Positions 1-8,719 of a stretch of 64,000 bases of DNA are shown piece by piece. The stretch spans positions 248,001 to 312,000 of the forward strand of contig NZ_CP011097.1 of assembly GCF_000955905.1 (NCBI RefSeq), given 5' to 3'. Under the pieces are notes generated by a model. The model had not been told where the DNA came from. It saw nothing but the letters and a program-made list of their open reading frames with translations, and did not search any database. A program made the position numbers and the translations under genes. The DNA is from Candidatus Nitrosotenuis cloacae. Lineage in GTDB: Archaea; Thermoproteota; Nitrososphaeria; Nitrososphaerales; Nitrosopumilaceae. Each line of letters begins with the position of its first letter. Within the stretch, counting starts at the first letter, position 1.

Positions 1-24
1 TATTGAAATTCTTGTTTTTATGGT

Positions 25-753
25 GTGAAAGTTGATCAGGCAGCGATCATCTGGACTATGGGAATCATGATAGTTGGTGCAGGATTTGCTAGCTTTCCAC
101 CACAAGCAGAACAGTCAAGCGAGGCTCCAAGCACTGGCATATCCAGATCTGGCCAAATGGCACAGCAGGGAATAGCGAAAATCCAGGGAATCAACACATT
201 TGAGAATAATGATTTGGTGAGCAAATCCGTAGACACGTTAACCAATGAGGTCACAATCTCTGCATGGGTAGAGCCAAACTATGGGGATCTATCGGACGAA
301 TACACCATACTGTCCAAGGAAAACTCGTTTATCCTATCAATTAACAATGTCTTACCACCAAAATATGTCGCAAAACTGGCAATATATGATGGAATGAGGT
401 GGACAGAGATTACCAGTACCACATCAATACAAGGACTATCTCACATAGTGGGAGTCATTAATGGAAATATGGTATTGCTGTATGTCAATGGGGCACTAGA
501 GCAGCAAATCCAGATGGAAAACGTCTTTGTCGTGGATTCTGGGAGACTAGACATAAGGGAGGCAGAGCTTTCGCATTCTGAGGCGAATGTGGTGGTTGGC
601 GCATATGTTTCCACGGCGCGTCACTCATCGGGTGATGTTCTAAACAAGTTCAGTGGAATAGTTCATGATGTGAAAATCTATGATGATGAGGCGTTATCTG
701 GCCAGCAAATAGAAGAGCTGTACTGGACCGAGTTTTCTGATATTAGTCAATAG
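25..753 (+). CDS. Exported LamG-like (concanavalin-fold) domain protein
   Basis: A 242-residue protein starting at GTG. Residues 1-24 form one hydrophobic segment preceded by Lys-Val-Asp-Gln, which I read as a signal peptide or membrane anchor. The rest looks like a LamG/jelly-roll domain: an early strand containing VTISAWVEP, a glycine-rich middle, and the typical C-terminal GIVHDVKIYDDEALS stretch before a final helix. Such domains bind sugars or other surface ligands; the ligand here is unknown. The N-terminus (DQAAIIWT) matches the next gene, so the two probably share an export route. A G-x-x-A-Q-Q motif follows the anchor. The GTG lies only 24 bases from the window edge, so promoter signals cannot be judged. 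Confidence 0.75.
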   Translation: MKVDQAAIIWTMGIMIVGAGFASFPPQAEQSSEAPSTGISRSGQMAQQGIAKIQGINTFENNDLVSKSVDTLTNEVTISAWVEPNYGDLSDEYTILSKENSFILSINNVLPPKYVAKLAIYDGMRWTEITSTTSIQGLSHIVGVINGNMVLLYVNGALEQQIQMENVFVVDSGRLDIREAELSHSEANVVVGAYVSTARHSSGDVLNKFSGIVHDVKIYDDEALSGQQIEELYWTEFSDISQ

Positions 754-894
754 ATCAAACGCTTTGCACGTTTGTTGCACTGATTATTGATCTGTGTACT
801 GTGTAAGCATATTTTCAGAGATCATGATAATGGTTAATTCATAAATTCATAAAAAAACCATTATTCTTATAATAAAGAAATTGTACAAAATTTT

Positions 895-3078
895 GTGCGC
901 AAATTTGATCAAGCTGCAATAATTTGGACTATTGCTATAATTGTAGCAGCAATTGGATTTGCGGGATTTAATGGCTCTCAAAATTACACACTAACTGATA
1001 AAACACCGCAAACAAAATCTGATGTACCAATCGAATTAGAATCAGCAGATCAAGAAATCTCTAGAGGTGGCGTTACGCAACAAGCTGCACAAATAGCACA
1101 GAAAGTGCAAAAGATGCAGACTGTAGGCAATCAAGTTATGCTAAAAGGCACATCACAATCAGGATCACCTTCTGCACAAAACTCAGTTGAACTTGCTAGA
1201 TCGCCACAATCTTATACGTATCCGCAAGTACTTAATATTCCAAATCAATATCCTCCTCTTCTTTCCTTTACCCCAAATCCTCAAGACATTTCTTCTGTAA
1301 CAAACACAATTCGTGCACTAAAAAATAATGCCTATGTTCAAACTGTTTTGTATGATAAAAATTCAGCATGTTACGCAATAGCAATTATTCCGACTGATAC
1401 ATTTGATGCTGAAGTAAAATTATACAAATGTGATGGAACATACCTAAAAGACATTGGTTCATTTTCTGGAAGTAGCCTTTCTATGCCCAAATTTTGGGTC
1501 TTTGATACAAATGGCAATTTGTTCTATAGTTATAGATCACAAATCCATAAGCTTGATGTCAACGGCGAATCATCAATATTTGTAAATCGATTTTCCAGAG
1601 GATTAGCAATCGATTCAATGGACAATGTGTATGTTGCTGATAATGGTTACCAAATACACAAATACAATAAAAATGGAAATTTTGTTTCAACACTTGAAAT
1701 TTTTCCAGAAAACAATGTGCCGTATTACGTACAATACTCAGATTCTTTTGATGAAGGTTATGTTGGAGTTAAAGCAAATCACTGGTATGGAATATTGGAT
1801 AGGTTTCCTGGTTATCATAATTCACTAGAATACAAAAGACCTAATGTTGATTGTGATCCAAATGCCTCAATAAAATCAAATGATCGCCCTACTGTTAAAA
1901 CAAGGGGCGACTATGATGTCCTCACCGACGGAGAACTTAATGCAGATCAGCCTACCAATTTCGGCATTGATGGCAACATATTTGGGCCAAATCCATGTGC
2001 AATAGTGATCTTTGTTCATGGTTACAATAACGACCACCATAATGCATTGCAAAAATATGATAATGTTTACGACAAATTATGGAATCTGGGTGAACAGGAT
2101 CTAGCCCGGAATCTGATTGTATATTCATGGGACTCTGATACCGGCATGGCATTTATTTCTGCAAATTATCATATGGCAGAAAAGATTGCAAGATCCAACG
2201 GTCATGCACTAGCAGCATTCATTAATGCATATCATCAAGCTCATCCTACAACAAAGATCTTTTTGATGTCACATTCAATGGGCGCACAGGTTGTATTGTC
2301 TGCATTACAAAAAGGCGCAACTGTTGACAGACTTGACATGTTGGGCCCTGCAGCAGAAACTACTGTATTAGAACCAAGTAACTTTGGCAACTATCTTCTT
2401 GCTAATGTTCGAGGCGGTGTTTATGTTCATATTAATAACTCTGATGATGCGCTAGAACAAGCAAAGAATCTGGAAGTTGTAACTAATCCACTAGGACTTG
2501 AAGGTGCTCCACATACATGCAATCCGGGACATTTTGGAACTGTAAATATTAGTGCTATTGCTATTGATTCCAAAGATCATCTATATGCTTCATCTGCTTT
2601 TGGTGATGGTGGTAGTGTCCTCGAATTGGATGTCAACACTGGCACGATTAAAGAAAACCCACCAATATCGTATACCGGCTGCATGTTGACTGATGGCAAC
2701 TACGTACCTACCAAAAGTATGCTCACCACTAAGGGAGAAACATTGCTTATAGGAAATAGTATTGCACCTCAAATGGGGCTGTATCATGATACCACACCAC
2801 CGGTAATTCCAGAACCGCGTAATTATGAAACTCCCATGCTGAATCCTGAGCAATTCATACCGCCGCAAGCAATTGACTATGATCCAAATATGGTTCCTAT
2901 CTCAATCAAAGAAACTTCATGTAACACAGTTAAACCATCACCATTAACTCGTGCTTGTGAATATACTGATGCAAGTGGAAATAAAGTCAAATACATTTTC
3001 ACTGTTGAAAGAAGTCAACTGAAAGCACAAAAATCTGCTCAAAATAACATAATGGTAAAACCAATTAAAACTCCTTAA
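895..3078 (+). CDS. Exported NHL-type beta-propeller with alpha/beta hydrolase domain
   Basis: A 727-residue protein with a GTG start about 25 bp after a TATA-like TTCTTATAATAAAG. Residues 1-25 form a hydrophobic anchor nearly identical to that of the preceding gene. Residues about 130-300 and 550-640 carry NHL-like propeller strands (for example IDSMDNVYVAD and IDSKDHLYASS). Between them, around residues 365-500, lies an alpha/beta hydrolase resembling the DUF900 family: VIFVHGYNND (oxyanion strand) and the nucleophile elbow SHSMGA. It is probably a cell-surface lipase/esterase-like enzyme; the substrate is unknown. The hydrolase appears inserted within the propeller rather than added at one end. 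Confidence 0.7.
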   Translation: MRKFDQAAIIWTIAIIVAAIGFAGFNGSQNYTLTDKTPQTKSDVPIELESADQEISRGGVTQQAAQIAQKVQKMQTVGNQVMLKGTSQSGSPSAQNSVELARSPQSYTYPQVLNIPNQYPPLLSFTPNPQDISSVTNTIRALKNNAYVQTVLYDKNSACYAIAIIPTDTFDAEVKLYKCDGTYLKDIGSFSGSSLSMPKFWVFDTNGNLFYSYRSQIHKLDVNGESSIFVNRFSRGLAIDSMDNVYVADNGYQIHKYNKNGNFVSTLEIFPENNVPYYVQYSDSFDEGYVGVKANHWYGILDRFPGYHNSLEYKRPNVDCDPNASIKSNDRPTVKTRGDYDVLTDGELNADQPTNFGIDGNIFGPNPCAIVIFVHGYNNDHHNALQKYDNVYDKLWNLGEQDLARNLIVYSWDSDTGMAFISANYHMAEKIARSNGHALAAFINAYHQAHPTTKIFLMSHSMGAQVVLSALQKGATVDRLDMLGPAAETTVLEPSNFGNYLLANVRGGVYVHINNSDDALEQAKNLEVVTNPLGLEGAPHTCNPGHFGTVNISAIAIDSKDHLYASSAFGDGGSVLELDVNTGTIKENPPISYTGCMLTDGNYVPTKSMLTTKGETLLIGNSIAPQMGLYHDTTPPVIPEPRNYETPMLNPEQFIPPQAIDYDPNMVPISIKETSCNTVKPSPLTRACEYTDASGNKVKYIFTVERSQLKAQKSAQNNIMVKPIKTP

Positions 3079-3116
3079 ATCGGTTGAACTGCGTGATTGT
3101 AAACAATTGTCTTCAT

Positions 3117-3953
3117 TTATGATTTACTAGCTAAATTCAACCTCTTTTCATTAAAAAAACTAGATTCCTTCCACAAAAACCCAAAATAATCATTGCACCA
3201 GTCCACAAATTCCGAACTTTTGCTACTCATGCACGATGAGACATCAACTTCGAAATCCTCATCTGGAAACGACAAACACGCCTGTTTTTCATTCATTATC
3301 AGTACAAATTGCACATCAGAATTGATCTTTCTTTCTATTTTACCGGAGTCTAGGGCTTTTTTTAGGGATTTGGAGCCTAGCGCACTCTGCCTCTGATTGG
3401 AAACAATGGCATCTGCAGAAAATATGCTCCTAAATGCTACACCTTTGTTTACCTGAGAAACCACCGTCTTTACTATGTCACTAGAATAGGATACCTCGTA
3501 CAAAACATTACGGACGAATTCTTCTGCTTCCTGGTATATTTTGTTCCATTCTTCCTGGACTCGGACAAATCCATTTACTTCCTTGCAGTCACTTAGCTGG
3601 CCCAGCCTTAGCAGAAACTTTGTTGGCAGGCCTGCAAATCCATGCTTTTTGAAATACTTGGAGTGTTTTTCAAAAAATTCTATCGTGGATATCTGGCTTA
3701 GCATTGCCTCACAAATTGGAGACAAGACGTATTCTTTTTCTGAGTCTTTTTGAATCAATCCGTCTTTGAGGAGTCTTTCCACATTTCGATGAATCTCTGG
3801 TGGTGTGGAATCAAGTGATGCTGCAAGCTTTGTTATTCCAAAATTATTGTTTTTTATTCCAAGCAAGATTCCCCTCCGCTTTTGACTTGCAAGATCAAGC
3901 AGCAGATCAGAAACCCTGTCAGAATCCTCCATGGTATGATATACAATATCCAA
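3117..3953 (-). CDS. Winged-helix regulator, FilR1/DUF1724-like
   Basis: A 278-residue protein whose N-terminal ~90 residues form a winged helix: a SQKRRGILLGI helix, then FGITKLAASLDSTPPEIHRNVERLLKDGLI as helix-turn-helix and wing. Residues 100-265 resemble the FilR1 middle/C-terminal domain of archaeal regulators (YSSDIVKTVVSQVNKGVAFRSIF region). Proteins of this family are transcription regulators in archaea. The ORF begins with TTG; an internal ATG at 3932 (MEDSDRV) is an alternative start. It diverges from the ribbon-helix-helix/cyclase-like operon across a 235-bp spacer that holds a perfect palindrome, so it may control that operon or itself; this is inference. Confidence 0.7.
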   Translation of the reverse strand: MDIVYHTMEDSDRVSDLLLDLASQKRRGILLGIKNNNFGITKLAASLDSTPPEIHRNVERLLKDGLIQKDSEKEYVLSPICEAMLSQISTIEFFEKHSKYFKKHGFAGLPTKFLLRLGQLSDCKEVNGFVRVQEEWNKIYQEAEEFVRNVLYEVSYSSDIVKTVVSQVNKGVAFRSIFSADAIVSNQRQSALGSKSLKKALDSGKIERKINSDVQFVLIMNEKQACLSFPDEDFEVDVSSCMSSKSSEFVDWCNDYFGFLWKESSFFNEKRLNLASKS

Positions 3954-4116
3954 TGAATCTAAAGCTTGCTACAATGCAAAATCTGTCTTGCAGCTTTTGC
4001 ATCTTCCCCTGAATCCACAATATTTTTTCTCAAATTGTATTACCAGCTGTCTTCTACATTCTTGACACTGCAATCTCATGATGTTATCTTTTATACACAT
4101 CATACAGTTCAAGCCA

Positions 4117-4153
4117 TTTTAGCTTGCAAGCTAAAACTTGATTTGCAAGCTAA
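4117..4153. promoter_or_regulatory. Palindromic operator with extra half-site
   Basis: Bases 4117-4136 read TTTTAGCTTGCAAGCTAAAA, a perfect 20-bp palindrome. A second copy of TTGCAAGCTAA follows at 4143-4153, 19 bp downstream of the first copy (4124-4134). A TATA-like TTTTATACA lies just upstream at about 4089-4097, which puts the palindrome at or just after the expected transcription start of the gene at 4189. That is a typical repressor position. Which regulator binds is unknown; the RHH protein encoded next or the divergent winged-helix protein are candidates. Confidence 0.6.
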
Positions 4154-4188
4154 GGACACAATATGATTTTGTGTGATGTAGATATGCC

Positions 4189-4482
4189 ATGCAAATACAA
4201 CCAAAAAAGCAAACATGGAAGCGCCTGACCATCGTAATTGATGAGCAGGTAGAGTCCAAGCTAAGAGAAATCCAGGGACATCTAATATGTAGTGAGAACC
4301 AAAACTATAGCCTCTCAAAGGTGGCAAACATGGTCCTACTTGCAGGCCTAGTGGCAAGCAACAGACTGAGCACATTTGAGTGGAACATGGTAAAATCCGT
4401 TCCAAAGGGCAAAAAACTCCAAATCGACGAGCGAGTTCCGCGCGAATACGCAGCCAACCTCAAGACAATGGAGGTGATCTAA
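4189..4482 (+). CDS. Ribbon-helix-helix-like DNA-binding protein
   Basis: A 97-residue protein. WKRLTIVIDEQVESKLREIQGHLI looks like the beta-strand and first helix of a ribbon-helix-helix fold, and YSLSKVANMVLLAGLVA like the second helix, as in CopG/MetJ-type regulators. The C-terminal ~35 residues are basic and polar. It is the first gene of a likely three-gene unit with a zinc-ribbon protein (2-bp gap) and a cyclase-like protein. Its stop codon is embedded in the strong ribosome-binding site of the next gene. A role as autoregulator acting at the upstream palindrome is plausible but not shown. Confidence 0.6.
   Translation: MQIQPKKQTWKRLTIVIDEQVESKLREIQGHLICSENQNYSLSKVANMVLLAGLVASNRLSTFEWNMVKSVPKGKKLQIDERVPREYAANLKTMEVI
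4470..4480 (+). promoter_or_regulatory. Strong Shine-Dalgarno for the zinc-ribbon gene
   Basis: GGAGGTGATCT at 4470-4480 is an almost full complement of the archaeal 16S 3' end and sits 4 bases before the ATG at 4485. It decides the start of the 55-residue zinc-ribbon protein over the longer in-frame ORF opening at 4380. Confidence 0.7.
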
Positions 4483-4484
4483 AG

Positions 4485-4652
4485 ATGAGCCAGACAATGA
4501 CTCTGGTGCGCGCAGACCTTTGCAGAAAGTGTGGCGGCGAGATGAACATCTCCGAGAAATGCAAGCAGTGTCGCAAGCCAATCACACTTCGTTGCACAGA
4601 ATGTGATCATGCATCAAATGTGCAGTTCCATCCCCTTTGCATTTATGGCTAG
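4485..4652 (+). CDS. Small zinc-ribbon protein
   Basis: A 55-residue protein with three cysteine pairs: CRKCGG, CKQC and CTEC, plus a C-terminal His-Pro-Leu-Cys. This can bind one or two zinc ions. The start is fixed by a strong Shine-Dalgarno (GGAGGTGATC) overlapping the end of the RHH gene. No enzymatic motif is present; it is probably a small nucleic-acid- or protein-binding adaptor. It lies between the RHH protein and the cyclase-like protein, suggesting a shared regulatory role. Confidence 0.65.
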   Translation: MSQTMTLVRADLCRKCGGEMNISEKCKQCRKPITLRCTECDHASNVQFHPLCIYG

Positions 4653-4684
4653 ATTTATCTCAAAGTAAAGATTCTGAACTAGCA

Positions 4685-5881
4685 ATGAATCTTACTTCGG
4701 GCAGCTTGGTTCATGCAAATTTTTTCTTCATAGACATAGTCAGCCTATCTGATCCCAAACTTTCCACAAAATCACAAATAAAAAAAATCGAGGGCCTAAC
4801 ATCATGCCTTTTAGAGTGTAATACATACAAGACAACGCCAAAGGAAAACCTACTTTTGAATACCACTGGGGATGGATTCTGGCTTGGATTCTTGCAAGGC
4901 CCAGAGTTGCCGCTAAGGCTAGCAATAGAGCTGCAAGCAAGGCTTGCAGAATACAACAAGTCTCGGATTCCATCTGAGACAATAAATGTCAGAATTGGTC
5001 TGCACAGTGGAATATCTTATGTGGTAAAAAACATCACGGGGAATCTGGATATCTGGGGGCCTGGAATAATTCTGACGCGCAGGGTAATGGATCTTGGGGA
5101 TGATGGGCATATTTTGCTTAGCCCAAGACTAGCAGAAGATCTCTGCGAATTATCTGATGAATACAAAAAGATCATTCGGCCCATACATGACTATACCATC
5201 AAACATGGCACTACCATGTTGATTTATTCTGCATTTGGGGATGGGTTTGGCAATCCAAAAAGCCCAACCAAGGGAATAGTAGACAAAAGTATGATGGGCA
5301 AAGAGATCCCAAAAATACAAAAATCCACCATATATCCTTCTGCGTCTGTTGAGTTATTGATTCAAAATCATGATACGATGCTTGTGCACCACAAAAGAAC
5401 GTACGAGCTGGAAAATATCTCTGATGAGCCAATCCAGTATGTATTGCATGGAATCGGAACGGACGTAAAAAAAGACTCGATAAATGATCTAAACATCTTG
5501 GTGCGTGATGAGTCTGGGCAGCCAATGAGAATATCTAGCATAACAATGGACAAGCCATATTCCAAAGAGTTTAGCACCGCGTTTAATCGGCCAATACAAA
5601 GACAGGAAAAAAACCGCGGATTTACACTGGAATATGACGTGGAGGAGCCAAACCGGTACTTTGAGAATGCCTTTTTGGTTGATTGCAAAAAATTTGCGCT
5701 ATCACTTGAGCACGACAAAAATGCTCCAATAAAACCTGTACTCTTTGAGCTAAACCAGGAAACGGAGCAAAAAAAGGCCTTGACTACTGTACCACACATC
5801 GCACAGTCTGATAATAAAGTCAGCCTAAGGTGGGAATTTGAAAATCTTACCCGTGGCTATACTCTGCGTTTGGAGTGGTAA
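4685..5881 (+). CDS. Class III nucleotidyl-cyclase-fold protein, substrate residues altered
   Basis: A protein of 398 residues from the ATG at 4685 (an in-frame ATG at 4637 would overlap the previous gene). Residues 10-190 form a class III adenylyl/guanylyl cyclase domain. Both metal-binding aspartates are visible: D17 in FFIDIV and D63 in TTGDGFW, followed by VRIGLHSG and LDIWGPGIILTRRV. Compared with active cyclases, the purine-specifying Lys four residues before the second Asp is Asn59, and the ribose-orienting Asn after DIWG is Ile; the Arg four further is kept. Residues about 210-398 form a beta-rich domain I do not recognise. It may be a sensor, a cyclase of altered specificity, or a non-catalytic nucleotide binder. 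Confidence 0.7.
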   Translation: MNLTSGSLVHANFFFIDIVSLSDPKLSTKSQIKKIEGLTSCLLECNTYKTTPKENLLLNTTGDGFWLGFLQGPELPLRLAIELQARLAEYNKSRIPSETINVRIGLHSGISYVVKNITGNLDIWGPGIILTRRVMDLGDDGHILLSPRLAEDLCELSDEYKKIIRPIHDYTIKHGTTMLIYSAFGDGFGNPKSPTKGIVDKSMMGKEIPKIQKSTIYPSASVELLIQNHDTMLVHHKRTYELENISDEPIQYVLHGIGTDVKKDSINDLNILVRDESGQPMRISSITMDKPYSKEFSTAFNRPIQRQEKNRGFTLEYDVEEPNRYFENAFLVDCKKFALSLEHDKNAPIKPVLFELNQETEQKKALTTVPHIAQSDNKVSLRWEFENLTRGYTLRLEW

Positions 5882-5891
5882 GTCATTTCAT

Positions 5892-5922
5892 AACTTCACA
5901 ATCTCACGATCGTATTTTTATA
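5892..5922 (+). promoter_or_regulatory. Promoter with element shared with the 8720 gene
   Basis: The stretch from AACTTCACAAT through ACGATC to TTTTTATAA matches 8666-8697 upstream of the paralogous Calx-beta gene (AACTTCATAAT, ACGATC, TTTTATAG) at nearly every position. The TATA box is about 28 bp before the TTG start, consistent with a leaderless transcript. Confidence 0.55.
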
Positions 5923-5944
5923 ATCCAAACGGATCTACGACTTG

Positions 5945-8578
5945 TTGCACAAAGTACCACTGGCAATATTTCTCTCATTTATTCTTGTATTTGCTATAGT
6001 TCCAATTTATGATGCGGATGCTGCAAAAAACACAGCCACCAAAACAAAAAAGGCAAAATCATTTGGATCAAACACAAAATCGCTGATTTGCGGAGACAAG
6101 CTTTGCTCCAAAATAAAACAAGACGTAAAGCAAGAAAAGAGCACAAAGCAAATTCCAGGACGGGATGGAAAGGTAGCCCCGCAAAGTAGATTCTCAATTG
6201 GTGGAGTATCACAGCAGTCCGCCCACATGGATTCTGATAGGGACAAGATCCCAGACAACCAAGACAACTGTCCCAATGTAAAGAACAAAAAACAACGAGA
6301 TTGGGACGGAGACGGAATTGGCAACAAGTGCGATGCTGATTTCGCAGATCCTGACAAGGACGGCATTCCAGAAAGCGTAGATAACTGCCCCGCCGTGAAG
6401 AATCGAAATCAAAAAGACAAGGATGGTGATGGAATTGGAAACAAGTGTGATGGCGATGATCCATCAATCACACAAGAAGACTTGGATTCTGATTTAGAAT
6501 CCGATGATGATGCCGATGATGTAGAAGATCAAGATGAAGGCGATGACTCTGGAAGAGATTCTAGAGGTGACACTAGGGAGCATGATGCAAGAGAATCAGG
6601 CAGAGACAACGATAAGGACGACAAAAGAGAATCAGGCAGAGACGACAATAGAAAACATGATGATTCTAGGGATGGATATTCAAACCAACCCGCCACACCA
6701 GCAATCCCAGCCACACCAGCAACCCCAGCCACACCAGCAACCCCAGCCACACCAGCAACCCCAGCAGTACTTCCAATATTGTCAATTTCTGATGTTCCGG
6801 TAGCAGAAGGAACATCATCCAGTCTTACAACTGTGACATTTACTGTTAGCTCAAGTATGGCAGCTCCACCTGGTGGAATAGATTTCAAATGGTCTGCACG
6901 TCCTGGCACTGCAATACCATCGTCTCAATCAAACCAAAATGGCGACTATTCAGCACCATCATCACCAATACCTGGATCAATCCCAGAAGGTCAACTCAGC
7001 AAAACACTAAACGTTCGACTAAATGCCGATTCTACACCGGAACCAAATGAGACATTTACAATAATAATTTCGTCTGTACGTGGAGCAGTCATACTGGATG
7101 GAGAAGCAGCAATCACAATACTTGATGATGATTCTGGAACACAACCCACTCCTCCAACCCAACAACCACCGTCTTCTTCCCCACCCGTACCACAACCTGC
7201 CCCACAACCGACACCACAGCCAATCCCTCAACCCCCAACCACAACTCCACCGTCAACACAAGACATTACAACCAAGACATATTCTGATGGTACCACAATA
7301 ATCACAACTCTAACTACGATCATAGTTACAACCTCATCTGGCACGACGACTTATCCTGCTGGAACCATACTAGCATATGATGAGGCTTCTCACACCCTAA
7401 CCGTACAATACAGAGACGGCACCACGATCATCACATCGCCATCTGGTACAACAGTAATGACTTCTATTGGTACCGCTGTCTTGTATCCTGCCGGCACTAC
7501 CATAACTTACAACATTACGGTCTCCATGTTTACCATAATCAACAAGGATGGCACCACTACAAGCTCATCTGCAGGTTCTTTGGGTGCGCCGAGCACAAAT
7601 CCAGTACCTCAAAATACCCCCCTTCCGCCTCAAAGCGTGCCTAACATCGCAACATCTAGACAAATTAGTGGAGCTACTCTGTCTGTTAGCGACTATACAT
7701 TTGCAGAAGGAACCTCATCTGGAAGCTCCAGTGTCTATGTTACAGTTAGGCTGACAAATGATTCCCCTCAGCGAAGCTCACCTGTAACATTCCAGTACAT
7801 GACCAAAGATCTTACCGCCCAGGGAGACTATGATTATATTCCAGTGCTGGTTCCAACAAACGGCCAGATCGCTCCCGGCCAGGACAGCTTCCACATAGAA
7901 ATCAAAGTTATCCGCGATTCCATATCAGAATCAGATGAAGCATTTTTGGTTTCGCTGTTCAATGCAGAAGGGGCCACAATATCCGATAATGAATCAATAG
8001 TAAAGCTGACCAATGACGATCAGGCTTTCGCACAATCTAGCTCGTCATCTCAGCTGGACTTGGAGGCGCAAAAGCTCGACATGGCAAAGCAGCTGGCAGA
8101 GCTCAGGGCACAGCTTGCACAAATACAAAACACCAAGATAGAGAACACCAAGATAGAAACATCAAAGACAGAAAGAATAACGGAAAAAGAGACCACCATA
8201 ATAAAAGAGGGCTCACCGGTGGTGGCATCTGGGCTCACACCTACCAAATCAAATGTTACATCAAATGGTGTGGATCAGACGCAACCAAAATCCGTAAAAT
8301 CAAAGATTCCAACCTGGGTAAGACAGGCTGCAGGATATTGGGCGCAGGATGTAATATCTGATAAAGAGTTCTCTACTGCAATAGAGTGGCTAATCAAGGA
8401 AGGAATAGTCATGGTAGAGTTCCCAGACAAAATAGACAAGGAGGGCGGCCAAAACACCAAGATCCCAACATGGATTAAGCAAAACGCTGCCTGGTGGTCG
8501 CATGATAGAATACCGGACACTGATTTTGCATCAAACCTGCAGTATCTGATAAAGCAGGGAATAATCAAAGTCAGATAA
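5945..8578 (+). CDS. Secreted TSP3 / Calx-beta / coiled-coil surface protein
   Basis: About 877 residues. The start is TTG at 5945, aligned with the paralogue at 8720 (TTG at 5942 is also possible). Order: signal peptide (about 1-28, ending DADA); two thrombospondin type 3 calcium repeats near residues 95-175 (DSDRDKIPDNQDNCP and DPDKDGIPESVDNCP); an Asp/Arg-rich low-complexity stretch; PATPAT repeats; a Calx-beta domain (about 275-390); a Pro-rich linker; a Thr/Ile/Gly repeat region; a second Calx-beta domain; a coiled coil (about 690-760); and two C-terminal copies of the thaumarchaeal motif IPxWIxxxAxxW...LIKxGI. It is likely a calcium-binding cell-surface or adhesion protein. It is paralogous at its N-terminus to the next gene. 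Confidence 0.8.
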   Translation: MHKVPLAIFLSFILVFAIVPIYDADAAKNTATKTKKAKSFGSNTKSLICGDKLCSKIKQDVKQEKSTKQIPGRDGKVAPQSRFSIGGVSQQSAHMDSDRDKIPDNQDNCPNVKNKKQRDWDGDGIGNKCDADFADPDKDGIPESVDNCPAVKNRNQKDKDGDGIGNKCDGDDPSITQEDLDSDLESDDDADDVEDQDEGDDSGRDSRGDTREHDARESGRDNDKDDKRESGRDDNRKHDDSRDGYSNQPATPAIPATPATPATPATPATPATPAVLPILSISDVPVAEGTSSSLTTVTFTVSSSMAAPPGGIDFKWSARPGTAIPSSQSNQNGDYSAPSSPIPGSIPEGQLSKTLNVRLNADSTPEPNETFTIIISSVRGAVILDGEAAITILDDDSGTQPTPPTQQPPSSSPPVPQPAPQPTPQPIPQPPTTTPPSTQDITTKTYSDGTTIITTLTTIIVTTSSGTTTYPAGTILAYDEASHTLTVQYRDGTTIITSPSGTTVMTSIGTAVLYPAGTTITYNITVSMFTIINKDGTTTSSSAGSLGAPSTNPVPQNTPLPPQSVPNIATSRQISGATLSVSDYTFAEGTSSGSSSVYVTVRLTNDSPQRSSPVTFQYMTKDLTAQGDYDYIPVLVPTNGQIAPGQDSFHIEIKVIRDSISESDEAFLVSLFNAEGATISDNESIVKLTNDDQAFAQSSSSSQLDLEAQKLDMAKQLAELRAQLAQIQNTKIENTKIETSKTERITEKETTIIKEGSPVVASGLTPTKSNVTSNGVDQTQPKSVKSKIPTWVRQAAGYWAQDVISDKEFSTAIEWLIKEGIVMVEFPDKIDKEGGQNTKIPTWIKQNAAWWSHDRIPDTDFASNLQYLIKQGIIKVR

Positions 8579-8626
8579 TTTCTTCGCAGCCTTGGTAAAA
8601 ATTTAGAGTCTTATGTGGCGAATTTA

Positions 8627-8651
8627 ATTACATCATAACTGATGATGTAAT
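8627..8651. repeat. Inverted repeat downstream of the TSP3/Calx-beta gene
   Basis: ATTACATCA at 8627-8635 and TGATGTAAT at 8643-8651 are perfect 9-bp arms with a 7-base loop. It lies 49 bp after one gene and 69 bp before the next start, so it could be an mRNA 3' hairpin or a protein-binding site. Confidence 0.4.
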
Positions 8652-8665
8652 TTGATGGATTTCTT

Positions 8666-8697
8666 AACTTCATAATAATACGATCCTACTTTTATAG
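8666..8697 (+). promoter_or_regulatory. Promoter of the repeat-rich Calx-beta gene
   Basis: AACTTCATAAT, ACGATC and TTTTATAG here mirror the promoter at 5892-5922. The TATA lies about 28 bp before the TTG at 8720, supporting that start and a leaderless mRNA. The shared upstream block suggests joint control of the two surface proteins. Confidence 0.55.
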
Positions 8698-8719
8698 CAG
8701 AAATTATTCTATAATTCTG

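Noticed and set aside
6690-6765. Short tandem repeat as a possible non-coding element
   Set aside because: It encodes the PATPAT linker of the surface protein and stays in frame.
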